From Synechococcus sp. HW_metabat.21 (GTDB lineage: Bacteria; Cyanobacteriota; Cyanobacteriia; PCC-6307; Cyanobiaceae): DNA of 17,228 nt. Position numbers and translations under genes: made by a program. This document shows, one piece after another, positions 6,645-14,099 of this stretch; the first letter of the stretch is position 1, and the number at the start of each line of letters is the position of its first letter. The stretch spans positions 1 through 17,228 of the forward strand of contig JAAZUZ010000018.1 of NCBI GenBank assembly GCA_018623875.1. The letters are read 5' to 3'. A model generated the notes under the pieces. It was not told the DNA's origin. It searched no databases and saw only the letters and a list, made by a program, of their open reading frames with translations.

Positions 6645-7895
6645 TCATCCCGCTGCACCGTCCGCGCCCCCCAAGAGGCGGGATTCAATGGCCCGCGACA
6701 GGGCGGCGCTGCCCCCCGGCGCCCCCATCCGCTGGATCCCGATGGCACCCAGCTGACGGGCGAGCTCCGGCTGGCTGAGCACAATCTCCGCCCGCTCGGC
6801 CAGGGCAGCTTGGGATAGGCAAACCCGCACGGAACCGCCCAGCAAACGACTCTGGCGCTCCGCAAAACCCCGCTTGAACTGCGGGCCCGGCCCAGGCAGC
6901 GAGAGCGCCGGGATCCCAAGCCCTACCAACTGCTCGGTGGCTGTTCCCGCCGAGGCCAGGCCCAGCTCAGCCCAGCCCGCCCAACGGGAGAAACAACCGG
7001 GCCCCACCAGGAGCAGGCGCGCTCCACGCGCCCAGACCGAAGCGGCCCCCAAATCCGCGAGGGCCTCCGGAGGCGCGATGGGCTCAAAGCCCAGACCCAG
7101 AAGCAACGGCTCCCATTCATGGGGAGCGGGCCGGGAGCCCGTGGGAGCGAGCACCAAGAGGGGCTCCTTGCAACGCACCTCAGCGAGGGCCTCCAGCAGG
7201 CGCCTGAGGTTGCCGGTCGCCTCCGGCATCCGGCTACCGCCGAGGAGGAGGAGCCGCCGCCACTGGCGCAGCGCCAGCGGCAGGGTGCCCACGTCCAGGT
7301 CATCCATCATCGGATTGCCGGGGGCGATAGCGGCTACGCCGTGGCGCCGCAGACCGCGGGCCGTGAGCCGATCGCGCATCGCCACCAGACGGCAGCGCCG
7401 GCCGCGCATCAGCGCCCACTCCCAGGGATCCCACTCGCTGCCCTTGAGGCGGTGATACAGGGCAGCCAGCCCAGGCGCACCGGCCCAGGTGTAGTCGCTT
7501 TTGGGGGTGCCGATGAAGCCGTAGGGGCCGCCCCCCGACCAGGCAAGCAGCAGGGGCAGCAGATCCCCCACCGCGAGAACAGGATCACCCCCTTGGCCCC
7601 AGCGGCGCACAAAGCGCCACTGACGCAGGGTTAACCCGAGCACACCCGCCCAGAGATCCGCCAGCAGGCCCCGCAGGCTCTGGTTGCTGAAACCACCGCT
7701 GGGCAGCTGGCGGCGCGGGCCGACCCGGCGCAACAACCCTTGCTCTTCCGCCCCGCGATAGGCCGCGCCGTCTCCCACCATCGGCAGCACCGCCACCTCG
7801 ATGTCGGGGCGGTGCCGCTTCAAGGCCTGGATCACCCTGAGGGCAATCAGGTCCTCCCCATGGCCGTTGCTCAGGACCAGCAGGCGGCCAGGCAT
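6645..7895 (-). CDS. Lipid-A-disaccharide synthase-related protein (GT-B-like)
   Basis: A 416-residue protein beginning MPGRLLVLSNGHGEDLIA, the nucleotide-sugar glycosyltransferase-type N-terminus seen in the cyanobacterial lipid-A-disaccharide-synthase-related family. Further support comes from LAVGDLLPLLLAW and FIGTPKSDYTW in the N-terminal half, APGNPMMDDL and LLLLGGSRMPEA near the middle, and AGTATEQLVGLGIPALSLPG in the C-terminal domain, where LpxB and MurG bind the donor. The donor and acceptor are unknown; the name reflects homology and not proven lipid A synthesis. The ATG at 7895 fits the start of the fold. An in-frame extension to 7952 would run through the tRNA-Cys gene and is rejected. 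The short hypothetical gene follows 35 bases downstream. Confidence 0.85.
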   Translation of the reverse strand: MPGRLLVLSNGHGEDLIALRVIQALKRHRPDIEVAVLPMVGDGAAYRGAEEQGLLRRVGPRRQLPSGGFSNQSLRGLLADLWAGVLGLTLRQWRFVRRWGQGGDPVLAVGDLLPLLLAWSGGGPYGFIGTPKSDYTWAGAPGLAALYHRLKGSEWDPWEWALMRGRRCRLVAMRDRLTARGLRRHGVAAIAPGNPMMDDLDVGTLPLALRQWRRLLLLGGSRMPEATGNLRRLLEALAEVRCKEPLLVLAPTGSRPAPHEWEPLLLGLGFEPIAPPEALADLGAASVWARGARLLLVGPGCFSRWAGWAELGLASAGTATEQLVGLGIPALSLPGPGPQFKRGFAERQSRLLGGSVRVCLSQAALAERAEIVLSQPELARQLGAIGIQRMGAPGGSAALSRAIESRLLGGADGAAG

Positions 7896-7919
7896 CCCGT
7901 GACTGATACGATCCGTCCC

Positions 7920-7935
7920 TGGGAGTTTGCTCCCA
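7920..7935 (+). other. Small hairpin between the LpxB-like gene and tRNA-Cys
   Basis: TGGGAG (7920-7925) pairs with CTCCCA (7930-7935) around TTTG, ending three bases before the mature tRNA. A weak -10-like TACGAT at 7907-7912 lies just upstream. The hairpin could be part of the 5' leader of the tRNA precursor. Confidence 0.3.
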
Positions 7936-7938
7936 AGC

Positions 7939-8009
7939 GGCGGCATGGCCAAGTGGTAAGGCAGAGGATTGCAAATCCTTTACCCCCAGTTCGAATCTGG
8001 GTGCCGCCT
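7939..8009 (+). tRNA. trnC: tRNA-Cys (GCA anticodon)
   Basis: The full cloverleaf can be folded by eye. The acceptor stem is GGCGGCA (7939-7945) with TGCCGCC (8002-8008), followed by discriminator T8009, as expected for cysteine tRNAs. The D stem is GCC/GGC, the anticodon GCA is at 7971-7973, and the T arm is CCCAG-TTCGAAT-CTGGG. The 3' CCA is not encoded and must be added after transcription. At 71 bases it is short, normal for tRNA-Cys. Confidence 0.97.
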
Positions 8010-8039
8010 TTCAATCCCGTTGAGCGTTGATCGCGGAGC

Positions 8040-8537
8040 TCAGCGCAATTGGGCATCGGCTGACCAGCGCTCGCCATAACGCGTCTTGGCGTCGCAGTGA
8101 GCCTGCTCACCATCGATACTGCAGGTCCCTGCCACCGGAAGGGTTTTCGGAAGGCCCACCACCAGCCCCCGGGGGTTGAACTGCGCCAAACGCAACAGCT
8201 TCACGCGCAGCACAACGGAGCCATCGAGCTGACAGACCCCATCGCGGCAACGCAGGGGAGTCCCTGAGCTGGCCCGCTCCCCCACAAAACTCACCTCCTG
8301 CAGGAGCTCCTGATCAGGGATCGGCATCAGCAGGCTCACCCGCAGCACGGAGGCATTGCGCTGATCGACCCGGAAGCTGCGGCAGGGGCCGGGGGCCTGG
8401 CCGAAAAGGGCCAGCTCACAACGCCGGGGATCAACCTGCCAACGCCCAAACCCCTGCTGCCGCTCCTGCGCTGCCACTGCAGGGCCAAGGGTGCCCAGGG
8501 CGCAGGCCAGGGCCAGCAGGAGCCGAGGCGACCTCAA
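8040..8537 (-). CDS. Exported hypothetical protein with six cysteines
   Basis: A 165-residue protein if started at TTG 8535-8537: basic MRSPR, a hydrophobic core LLLALACALGTLG, and likely cleavage after AVAAQ, giving a secreted or periplasmic protein. The mature part has six cysteines (40, 52, 97, 102, 139, 148), an even number with pairwise spacing that suggests three disulfides. I do not recognise a family. The TTG start overlaps the stop of the upstream small gene (TTGA), which supports it over longer GTG-started versions at 8558 or 8609 that would add residues before the signal peptide. The stop codon lies 30 bases from the end of tRNA-Cys on the opposite strand. Confidence 0.7.
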   Translation of the reverse strand: MRSPRLLLALACALGTLGPAVAAQERQQGFGRWQVDPRRCELALFGQAPGPCRSFRVDQRNASVLRVSLLMPIPDQELLQEVSFVGERASSGTPLRCRDGVCQLDGSVVLRVKLLRLAQFNPRGLVVGLPKTLPVAGTCSIDGEQAHCDAKTRYGERWSADAQLR

Positions 8538-8734
8538 TAGCCGGAATCCGCCACGCACATCCCGATGCAGACCAGACCATTGTTGGCCGTGCGGCCGCAG
8601 TGACCACACAGCACGGGGTCCTCGTCTTTTCGCTCCGGGGTGGTCTCCGCTGCCTGGGGTGGCAGGGCGCTGGTCTCAGCAGCCGAGCTGGGCAGAGAAT
8701 TCAGCACAGTGCATGTCCGCGACGGCTCGATCAT
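8534..8734 (-). CDS. Small cysteine-motif protein (CGHCGRTxxNG...CxGxCVAD), picocyanobacterial type
   Basis: A 66-residue protein whose first approximately 40 residues are low-complexity (Ser/Ala/Glu/Pro) and whose last 24 carry VLCGHCGRTANNGLVCIGMC followed by VADSGY. Cys43, His45, Cys46, Cys56 and Cys60 make a likely metal-binding knuckle. From memory, small proteins ending in this pattern recur in Synechococcus and Prochlorococcus, but I know no function. The start is uncertain: the ATG at 8732-8734 shares its bases with the divergent aldo/keto reductase ATG (CATG), and an in-frame GTG occurs nine codons later. Its stop codon overlaps the TTG start of the exported six-cysteine protein, implying coupled translation. 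Confidence 0.65.
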   Translation of the reverse strand: MIEPSRTCTVLNSLPSSAAETSALPPQAAETTPERKDEDPVLCGHCGRTANNGLVCIGMCVADSGY

Positions 8735-9713
8735 GACAAGAGAGGCGGACCAACCGGGCATCGGAGTTGGCACCTGGGCCTGGGGAAACCAGTTCCTCTG
8801 GGGCTACGACCCCGAGCGGGACGACGCCGTGCTGGAGCAAACCTTCCGGCGCTGCCTTGAGCTGGACTTCCGCTTCTTTGACACCGCTGACTCCTATGGC
8901 ACCGGGCGCCTGAACGGCCGCAGCGAAGAACTGCTGGGGCGATTCGCCCTACAGGCCAGCCCCAGCCAGCGGGAGCAGCTCTGCCTGGCCACCAAGTTGG
9001 CCCCCTTCCCCTGGCGCCTCGGGCGGAGGGGCTACGCGAAAGCCTTTGCCGCCTCCCAGCGGCGCCTCCAGGGGCAGATGAAACGGGTACAGCTCCACTG
9101 GAGTACCGCGCGGTACGCCCCCTGGCAGGAGCCGGCTCTCATTGATGGCTTGGCGGATCTCGTGGAAAGCGGAGCGGTGGCCAGCCTGGGGCTCTCGAAC
9201 ATGGGCCCCAAGCGCCTGCGCAGCGTCCACCGGCAGCTCCAGGGACGTGGCATCCCCATCAGCAGCCTGCAGGTGCAGTTCTCATTGCTGGCTCCGCAAC
9301 CCCTCGAAGACGAAGGCATCGCCTCCACCTGCCAAGAGCTGGGGATTGAGCTGATTGCCTACAGCCCCTTGGCCCTTGGGCTCCTGGGCCGCAGCGCGCA
9401 GGACCCCCGGCCGATGCCAAAAGGCACCCGCGGCAACCTCTTCCGCCGCCTGGAGAACTCCCTGGCGCCCCTCCGCCAAACCATGTCCGAGATCGCTGGC
9501 GGGCGACCTGGAGGCCTGGGGGCGGTCGCCCTGAATTGGTGCCGGGCCCACGGAGCGATGCCCATCCCGGGCATGCGCACTCCGGAGCAGGTTGAACAAG
9601 CGGCGGCTGCCCGTAGCTGGAGCCTTACGGAAGGGGAACGGACCGCCCTCGATCAACTGGCCCTTCGAGACGGGGCGGCGCGAATGCCGGCCAATCCCTT
9701 CCAGAGCGCCTAG
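8733..9713 (+). CDS. Aldo/keto reductase family oxidoreductase
   Basis: A 326-residue (beta/alpha)8-barrel NADPH-dependent reductase. The catalytic tetrad is visible: Asp50 and Tyr55 in FFDTADSYG, Lys88 in LATKLAPFPW, and His122 in VQLHWST. LGLSNMGPKRL and LQVQFSLLAPQPLE follow, as does ELIAYSPLALGLLG and the cofactor-site region AMPIPGMRTPEQVEQAA near the C-terminus. The substrate cannot be read from sequence. ATG 8733 is selected because it directly precedes GIGVGTWAWGNQ; the longer frame from 8640 lies over the antisense cysteine-motif gene. There is no clear Shine-Dalgarno site. It converges with the next gene, three bases apart. Confidence 0.92.
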   Translation: MTREADQPGIGVGTWAWGNQFLWGYDPERDDAVLEQTFRRCLELDFRFFDTADSYGTGRLNGRSEELLGRFALQASPSQREQLCLATKLAPFPWRLGRRGYAKAFAASQRRLQGQMKRVQLHWSTARYAPWQEPALIDGLADLVESGAVASLGLSNMGPKRLRSVHRQLQGRGIPISSLQVQFSLLAPQPLEDEGIASTCQELGIELIAYSPLALGLLGRSAQDPRPMPKGTRGNLFRRLENSLAPLRQTMSEIAGGRPGGLGAVALNWCRAHGAMPIPGMRTPEQVEQAAAARSWSLTEGERTALDQLALRDGAARMPANPFQSA

Positions 9714-9716
9714 CGA

Positions 9717-10418
9717 TCAGTCACCGCCCATCTCGGGAGAGGGATCCGGAGTCAACACCACCGTCATCTGCTCCCGCTCAGGCGGCTGGGGGGTCTCGAT
9801 GCGGCGGACCATCGGCACGACCCGGGCCCGAGGGGGCTCAGGGGCAACGGGCTCCGGCGGCTGGGGCTCGACCTCTTCGGCAGGCGCACCCGGGCCTTCG
9901 TCACAGGCGGAGAGAGCCTCCTGCAACAGCGAATCAAAGGTGGCCCCGGGCAGACGGTGCCGGGCGATCTCCAGGAAGGCGCGGGCCAAGGATTCACCGG
10001 CGGCCGCCTTCAAGGCGGGGTTGGTTCGGCGCTGTTCCTGCTCCTCTTCCACCGCGCGAATAAAGCGCTCAGTGACGTCCCGCTTGGTGGCCGCACGGAT
10101 GCGGGTTTCCTGCTCCTGGGGGTTGAGGCTGAGCTGTTGATCGAGCTCCTCAAGGCGCCGGCAGAGGCTCTCCATCACCTCCTTCGCCTCCTTACCCACG
10201 TGGGCGAGCTGGCCATCAGAAAGGCGCGGCAGGTCGGCCACGAACACCTTGCCGTGGTCCCTCAGGGTCAAGAAGGTGGGCCGGACATTGCTACGGCCGG
10301 GGTAGGGCTCGCGGCGCAGGGGACGGTTGGGGGCAACGGGGCCGGCGGAACTACGGCGTCGGGTGACCCGACCGGAATTACCTACAAAAGCAGACTGAGA
10401 TTGCGAGCCAAAAGACAT
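9717..10418 (-). CDS. Hypothetical protein with charged helical core and proline-rich tail
   Basis: A 233-residue cytosolic protein with no membrane segment. A basic, serine-rich N-terminus (1-45) is followed by a core beginning RPTFLTLRDHGKVFVADLPR and continuing through charged helices (EAKEVMESLCRRLEELDQQL, then ERFIRAVEEEQEQRR) that could form coiled coils. The end is acidic and proline-rich (EEVEPQPPEPVAPEPPRA). I recall similar proteins only as conserved hypotheticals in picocyanobacteria. The ATG at 10418 is preferred over one at 10439 because MSFGSQS begins the better-behaved sequence. The 176-base gap to purM suggests its own promoter. Confidence 0.75.
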   Translation of the reverse strand: MSFGSQSQSAFVGNSGRVTRRRSSAGPVAPNRPLRREPYPGRSNVRPTFLTLRDHGKVFVADLPRLSDGQLAHVGKEAKEVMESLCRRLEELDQQLSLNPQEQETRIRAATKRDVTERFIRAVEEEQEQRRTNPALKAAAGESLARAFLEIARHRLPGATFDSLLQEALSACDEGPGAPAEEVEPQPPEPVAPEPPRARVVPMVRRIETPQPPEREQMTVVLTPDPSPEMGGD

Positions 10419-10561
10419 CTCAAACAACCCTATAAACAACAGAACCTTGAACAGAAATAAATCTGGACAACGGCCGATAGAACTGAATTACGGAACAACC
10501 ACAAAACAGCTTGCGCGGAACCTAGGCAACAACACGAGGGCTGTCGCAAGGATCCTGCATG

Positions 10562-10599
10562 ACTGAAGCAATTTGGCAGGTCTAGACCGCCGCTTCAGT
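10562..10599 (-). terminator. Long hairpin spanning the purM stop codon
   Basis: Perfect eight-base arms ACTGAAGC (10562-10569) and GCTTCAGT (10592-10599) enclose a nested stem made of GGC/GCC and the palindrome GGTCTAGACC (10579-10588). In total about 14 base pairs form, with a five-base and a one-base bulge on one side. The purM stop codon (10595-10597) lies inside the outer arm. No T-run follows, so it may be a processing or stability element and not a simple intrinsic terminator. The remaining gap to 10419 is AT-richer and presumably carries the promoter for the next gene. Confidence 0.5.
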
Positions 10600-11629
10600 A
10601 CGGCAAACCCGCCAAGGGCTCAGCGCCGGCCTCACCGGCCTCCACGCTCCCCAGCAACCAGGCGCGGTGCCCGGCCTCCTGACAGACGACCATGGCGCGC
10701 TCCGCCTGGGCCTCCGGCAGCACCAGGGCCAAACCAACCCCGAGGTTGAAGGTGTTCCAGAGATCCCGCTCCGGAACTTCACCCTTTTCCTGCAACCAAC
10801 GGAAGAGTGCAGGACGCTCCCAGCTGTTTGGGTCAATGCGGCCATGGACGCCGGCAGGCAACGTCCGCGGCAGGTTCTCCGGCAGACCGCCACCGGTGAT
10901 GTGGGCCATCCCATGCAGGTCGAGTCCGTCCTGCAGCAAGCGCCGCACCAAGGACGGGTACAGCACCGTGGGCTCCAGCAGGGCATCCAGCACGGGCAGC
11001 CCCTCCCCCTCGAGCGGCGTGGCGGCGGTCACCCCATGGGCCTCCAAAATCCGACGCACCAAGCTGAAGCCATTGCTGTGAACACCACTGCTGGCCACAG
11101 CCACGATGCGATCACCCGCTTGCACGCGGCTGCCATCGATCAGCTCGTCCTCATCGACAACGGCCACGCAGAAACCAGCCAGGTCGTAGCGGCCCGGGCC
11201 GTAAAACCCCGGCATTTCCGCGGTCTCTCCGCCAAGGAGGGCGCAGCCGCTCTGGCGGCAGCCATCGGCAATGCCCTCCACGACTTCAGCCATGGCTTCA
11301 GGCGTGAGCTTGCCGGTGGCGATGTAATCGAGGAAAAACAGGGGTTGAGCCCCGCTTGTCACCACGTCGTTGACGCACATCGCGACGAGGTCAATACCGA
11401 CCCCGTGGTGGCGGCCATGGGCCTGGGCCAACTCCAACTTGGTGCCCACCCCATCGGTTCCTGAAACCAACAGAGGCTTCTTGATCCCCTCAGGAATGCG
11501 GCAGAGCCCACCAAAGCCCCCCAGGCCGCCCACCACCTCGGGCCGACGGGTGGACTCAACGCTGGATCGGATGCGCTCGACAAACGCACGCCCAGCCACC
11601 ACATCAACGCCAGCGGTGCGGTAGTCCAT
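10595..11629 (-). CDS. purM: Phosphoribosylformylglycinamidine cyclo-ligase (AIR synthase)
   Basis: PurM closes FGAM to AIR with ATP, step five of purine synthesis. The 344-residue length matches the family. Signatures are MDYRTAGVDVVAGR at the N-terminus, the ATP-binding SGTDGVGTKLELA (56-68), NDVVTSGAQPLFFLDY (87-102), GGETAEMPGFY (133-143), GVHSNGFSLVR (182-192) and HITGGGLPENLPR (243-255). The start is secure because MDYRTAGVD is the usual PurM beginning. It stands alone in a minus-strand unit, with a divergent rlpA 386 bases away. Confidence 0.97.
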   Translation of the reverse strand: MDYRTAGVDVVAGRAFVERIRSSVESTRRPEVVGGLGGFGGLCRIPEGIKKPLLVSGTDGVGTKLELAQAHGRHHGVGIDLVAMCVNDVVTSGAQPLFFLDYIATGKLTPEAMAEVVEGIADGCRQSGCALLGGETAEMPGFYGPGRYDLAGFCVAVVDEDELIDGSRVQAGDRIVAVASSGVHSNGFSLVRRILEAHGVTAATPLEGEGLPVLDALLEPTVLYPSLVRRLLQDGLDLHGMAHITGGGLPENLPRTLPAGVHGRIDPNSWERPALFRWLQEKGEVPERDLWNTFNLGVGLALVLPEAQAERAMVVCQEAGHRAWLLGSVEAGEAGAEPLAGLPY

Positions 11630-12015
11630 GCCCTAGACGGCCCATCTCTTCTTCTGATCCTGCTCCCTCAGGCACCCCAACACAGCAAAAAGACGAGGAC
11701 AATCCCAAGATTGCACCATCTCTAATCAGTCGAACTGATCAAAGCGATTGCCCCAGCTGATGCCGAGCTGGTCATTCCTGAGTCTGAAGTCCTGCTGGGG
11801 GAAGAGTTTCCCGGCGCAATTGCCAATCCTGATCAACGCAAGCCGGCCAATGTGTCAGGAAACGTTGATGCAACTCCGACTAACTTTCAGCTGACCTTTT
11901 AAGCCCCGAGGAACACCTTCGCGCACTCGCGACAAAGACACTGCGTTTTTTGTTGCTTTGCCATCGCGTTGAAATCCAGCCAGTCGCGCCCCTGTGACTC
12001 GGTGTTCCGGTTGTT
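11630..12015. other. 386-bp purM/rlpA intergenic region
   Basis: Promoters for purM (minus) and rlpA (plus) should lie here, but I cannot point to convincing -35/-10 pairs. It contains the start-less reading frame described separately (11726-11902), a T6 run at 11946-11951 without a good stem in front, and otherwise no repeat or RNA structure that I can support. Confidence 0.4.
11726..11902 (+). pseudogene. 58-codon start-less coding-like frame, possible gene remnant
   Basis: After a TAA at 11723-11725 the frame is open for 58 codons to TAA at 11900-11902. It reads like a real C-terminus (SVELIKAIAPADAELVIPES, then VLLGEEFPGAIANP, ending NFQLTF) and has the purine-first codon bias of coding DNA. 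No ATG, GTG or TTG lies near its beginning (the only GTG is codon 43). A second frame, open upstream and closing at 11758-11760, reads QQKDEDNPKIAPSLISR, and a single indel in 11726-11760 would join the two. I interpret it as a decayed gene or a small gene with a non-standard start (CTG 11735). No family recognised. Confidence 0.35.
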
Positions 12016-12525
12016 ATGCGTCGTCTCTTTTTTCTCGGCGGATTTGCTCTCCTGCTGTCTGGAAGCAGCAATGCCAATTCAGTACTGGCCAGCAAGAGTC
12101 CAGCGATTCCCGCGGCGAAGACCGATGCCCTGCGTAACGTCGAATCCCCTGGACGAGAGTCCGAAGCCCTGACGAAGCCCGCAGCTCCTGCTCTTCCCAG
12201 CGCGACTCTCTCCCCCCACCGTGTTCGCTCCATCAGCACCGGTGAAGCCAGCTGGTACGGACCTGGCTTCTACGGCAACCGCACCGCCAACGGTGAAGTC
12301 TTCCGGCCCGGCACCCTGACGGCGGCCCACCGGACCCTTCCCTTCGGCACCAAGGTGCGTGTGACCAACCTCAGGAACGGCCGCAGCGCCGTTGTCCGCA
12401 TCAATGACAGGGGCCCGTTCTACGGCCGCCGGGTGATCGACCTGGCCCACGGTGCCGCCAGCCAGCTCGGCCTGATCTCCAGCGGAATCGCCCAGGTGAA
12501 GCTCGAGGTGCTGCAAGCTCAGTAG
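12016..12525 (+). CDS. rlpA: RlpA-like septal ring lytic transglycosylase domain protein
   Basis: A 169-residue exported protein: signal peptide MRRLFFLGGFALLLSGSSNA, a low-complexity linker (about 22-75) and one double-psi beta-barrel domain (about 76-166). Domain hallmarks are GEASWYGPGFYGNRTANGE (76-94), LTAAHRTLPFGT (101-112), VRVTNLRNGRS, and VRINDRGPF followed by RVIDLA. Members cleave or bind peptidoglycan. There is no SPOR domain, and the signal region lacks an obvious lipobox cysteine, so unlike E. coli RlpA it is probably a soluble periplasmic protein. The panC/cmk gene starts 17 bases downstream on the same strand. Confidence 0.9.
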   Translation: MRRLFFLGGFALLLSGSSNANSVLASKSPAIPAAKTDALRNVESPGRESEALTKPAAPALPSATLSPHRVRSISTGEASWYGPGFYGNRTANGEVFRPGTLTAAHRTLPFGTKVRVTNLRNGRSAVVRINDRGPFYGRRVIDLAHGAASQLGLISSGIAQVKLEVLQAQ

Positions 12526-12542
12526 GGATTCGCCCCCTCGCT

Positions 12543-14099
12543 GTGCAGCTGCTGCAAACGCGCGCCGAACTCGAGGCCTGGCGCAACAACTCAGCTGAAC
12601 GCCCACTGCACTGCGTTCCCACCATGGGGGCGTTGCATGAAGGCCACTGCAGCCTGATCCAACGCGCCGGCAGAGCGGCCCCTGGGGGCGCCAAGCCCCT
12701 GGTCCTCACCAGCGTGTTTGTGAACCCGCTGCAATTTGGACCCAACGAAGACTTCGCCCTCTACCCGCGCTGCCTGGAGGCCGATCTCCAACACGCCGAG
12801 GCGGCCGGCGCCGATGCGCTCTTCGCCCCCAGTGTCGAGGAGATCTACCCCCAGGGCGAGCGCGAGCTCACCCGTATCCAACCGCCACCGTCCCTGCAGG
12901 AAGGACTCTGCGGCCGGCACAGGCCGGGCCATTTCGACGGGGTAGCCACGGTGGTCGTTCGTCTCTTGGCCCTGATCCGTCCCCAGGCCTTACTGCTTGG
13001 AGAGAAGGACTGGCAGCAGCTGGTCATCCTCAGACGGGTCATCCGCGACTTGGGTCTCCCGGTCCAGGTCTGGGGGTGCCCCACCCTGAGGGAGAGCGAT
13101 GGCCTCGCCATGAGCTCCCGCAATCGCTATCTCTCAAGCGACGAGCGTCGGCAGGCTGCCGTCCTGCCGCAAGCCCTGCTGCGAGCAGCCGATCGCTGCC
13201 TGCAGCAGCCGGGCCTCGACCTCGCCCCCCTGCAAGCCGACGTCCATCAGGCCCTGGAGGGCGCGGGCATGGTGGTGGACTATGTGGAGGCCGTGAAGCC
13301 TTTGTGCCTCCAGGCCCAACCCCGTCTCAGCGGACTCACCGTGCTGGCGGTGGCGGCCCACTGCGGCCCCAGCCGACTGATTGACCACGTCTTTCTCATG
13401 AGCCGAGCCCCAATCGTTGCCATCGATGGCCCTGCCGGTGCCGGCAAAAGCACGGTGACCCGCGCGTTCGCCGAACGGCTCGGCTTGATCTATCTGGACA
13501 CCGGAGCGATGTATCGCGCCGTGACCTGGCTGGTGCAAGAGCGTGGCGTTGACCCCAGCAACGCCGAAGCGGTCGCACCCCTGCTGGAGGGCATCGACCT
13601 ACAGCTCAGCAGCAGCGCAGGCGGCCAACGGGTCAGCGTCAACGGGGTCGATGTCACCGAGGCCATCCGCTCACCGGAGGTCACCGCCCAGGTCTCCGTG
13701 GTCGCCGCCCATGGCTGCGTGCGCGAGGCCCTGACCCAACAGCAACAGGCGATGGGTGCCCGCGGTGGCCTGGTGGCGGAAGGGCGGGACATCGGGACAG
13801 CCGTCTTCCCCGACGCCGAGCTCAAGGTGTTTCTGACCGCCACCGTCAGCGAGCGGGCCCGCCGGCGGGCCCTCGATCTCGAACAGCGTGGTTTTGAAGT
13901 GCCAGAGCGGGCCGATCTCGAGGCACAGATTGCCGAGCGCGACCACCTGGACTCCACCCGGGCCGTGGCCCCGCTGACCCAAGCGGAGGATGCCCTCGAG
14001 CTGATCACCGATGGCATGGCCATCGACGCCGTGATTCAACGGCTCGTGGATCTCTTCCGCGAGCGCGTTCCCCACGACGCCTGGCCGGATCCGACCTAA
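12543..14099 (+). CDS. panC/cmk: Bifunctional pantoate--beta-alanine ligase / cytidylate kinase
   Basis: A 518-residue fusion. The PanC half (1 to about 280) makes pantothenate: VPTMGALHEGH (25-35, nucleotide-binding HxGH-type motif), GLCGRHRPGHFDGVATVV (121-138), LLLGEKDWQQL (150-160) and SSRNRYLS (191-198). The Cmk half (about 288-518) phosphorylates CMP/dCMP: P-loop GPAGAGKST (296-304), LDTGAMYRAV (318-327), VAEGRDIGTAVFPDA (411-425) and RDHLDSTRAVAPL (466-478). The two domains are joined almost without a linker around RLIDHVFLMSRAP. This fusion is the usual cyanobacterial form. The start is GTG at 12543; no in-frame ATG precedes it after the upstream stop codon. The stop overlaps the convergent phosphatase stop by three bases. 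Confidence 0.97.
   Translation: MQLLQTRAELEAWRNNSAERPLHCVPTMGALHEGHCSLIQRAGRAAPGGAKPLVLTSVFVNPLQFGPNEDFALYPRCLEADLQHAEAAGADALFAPSVEEIYPQGERELTRIQPPPSLQEGLCGRHRPGHFDGVATVVVRLLALIRPQALLLGEKDWQQLVILRRVIRDLGLPVQVWGCPTLRESDGLAMSSRNRYLSSDERRQAAVLPQALLRAADRCLQQPGLDLAPLQADVHQALEGAGMVVDYVEAVKPLCLQAQPRLSGLTVLAVAAHCGPSRLIDHVFLMSRAPIVAIDGPAGAGKSTVTRAFAERLGLIYLDTGAMYRAVTWLVQERGVDPSNAEAVAPLLEGIDLQLSSSAGGQRVSVNGVDVTEAIRSPEVTAQVSVVAAHGCVREALTQQQQAMGARGGLVAEGRDIGTAVFPDAELKVFLTATVSERARRRALDLEQRGFEVPERADLEAQIAERDHLDSTRAVAPLTQAEDALELITDGMAIDAVIQRLVDLFRERVPHDAWPDPT

Noticed and set aside
7896..7952. Longer start for the LpxB-like gene
   Set aside because: It would overlap the tRNA-Cys gene, and the family fold begins at MPGRLLVLSNGHGED.
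8018..8045. Imperfect inverted repeat (CGTTGAGC/GCTCAGCG) after tRNA-Cys as a terminator
   Set aside because: It needs a G-U pair, has a 12-base loop and no T-run; too weak to list as a feature.
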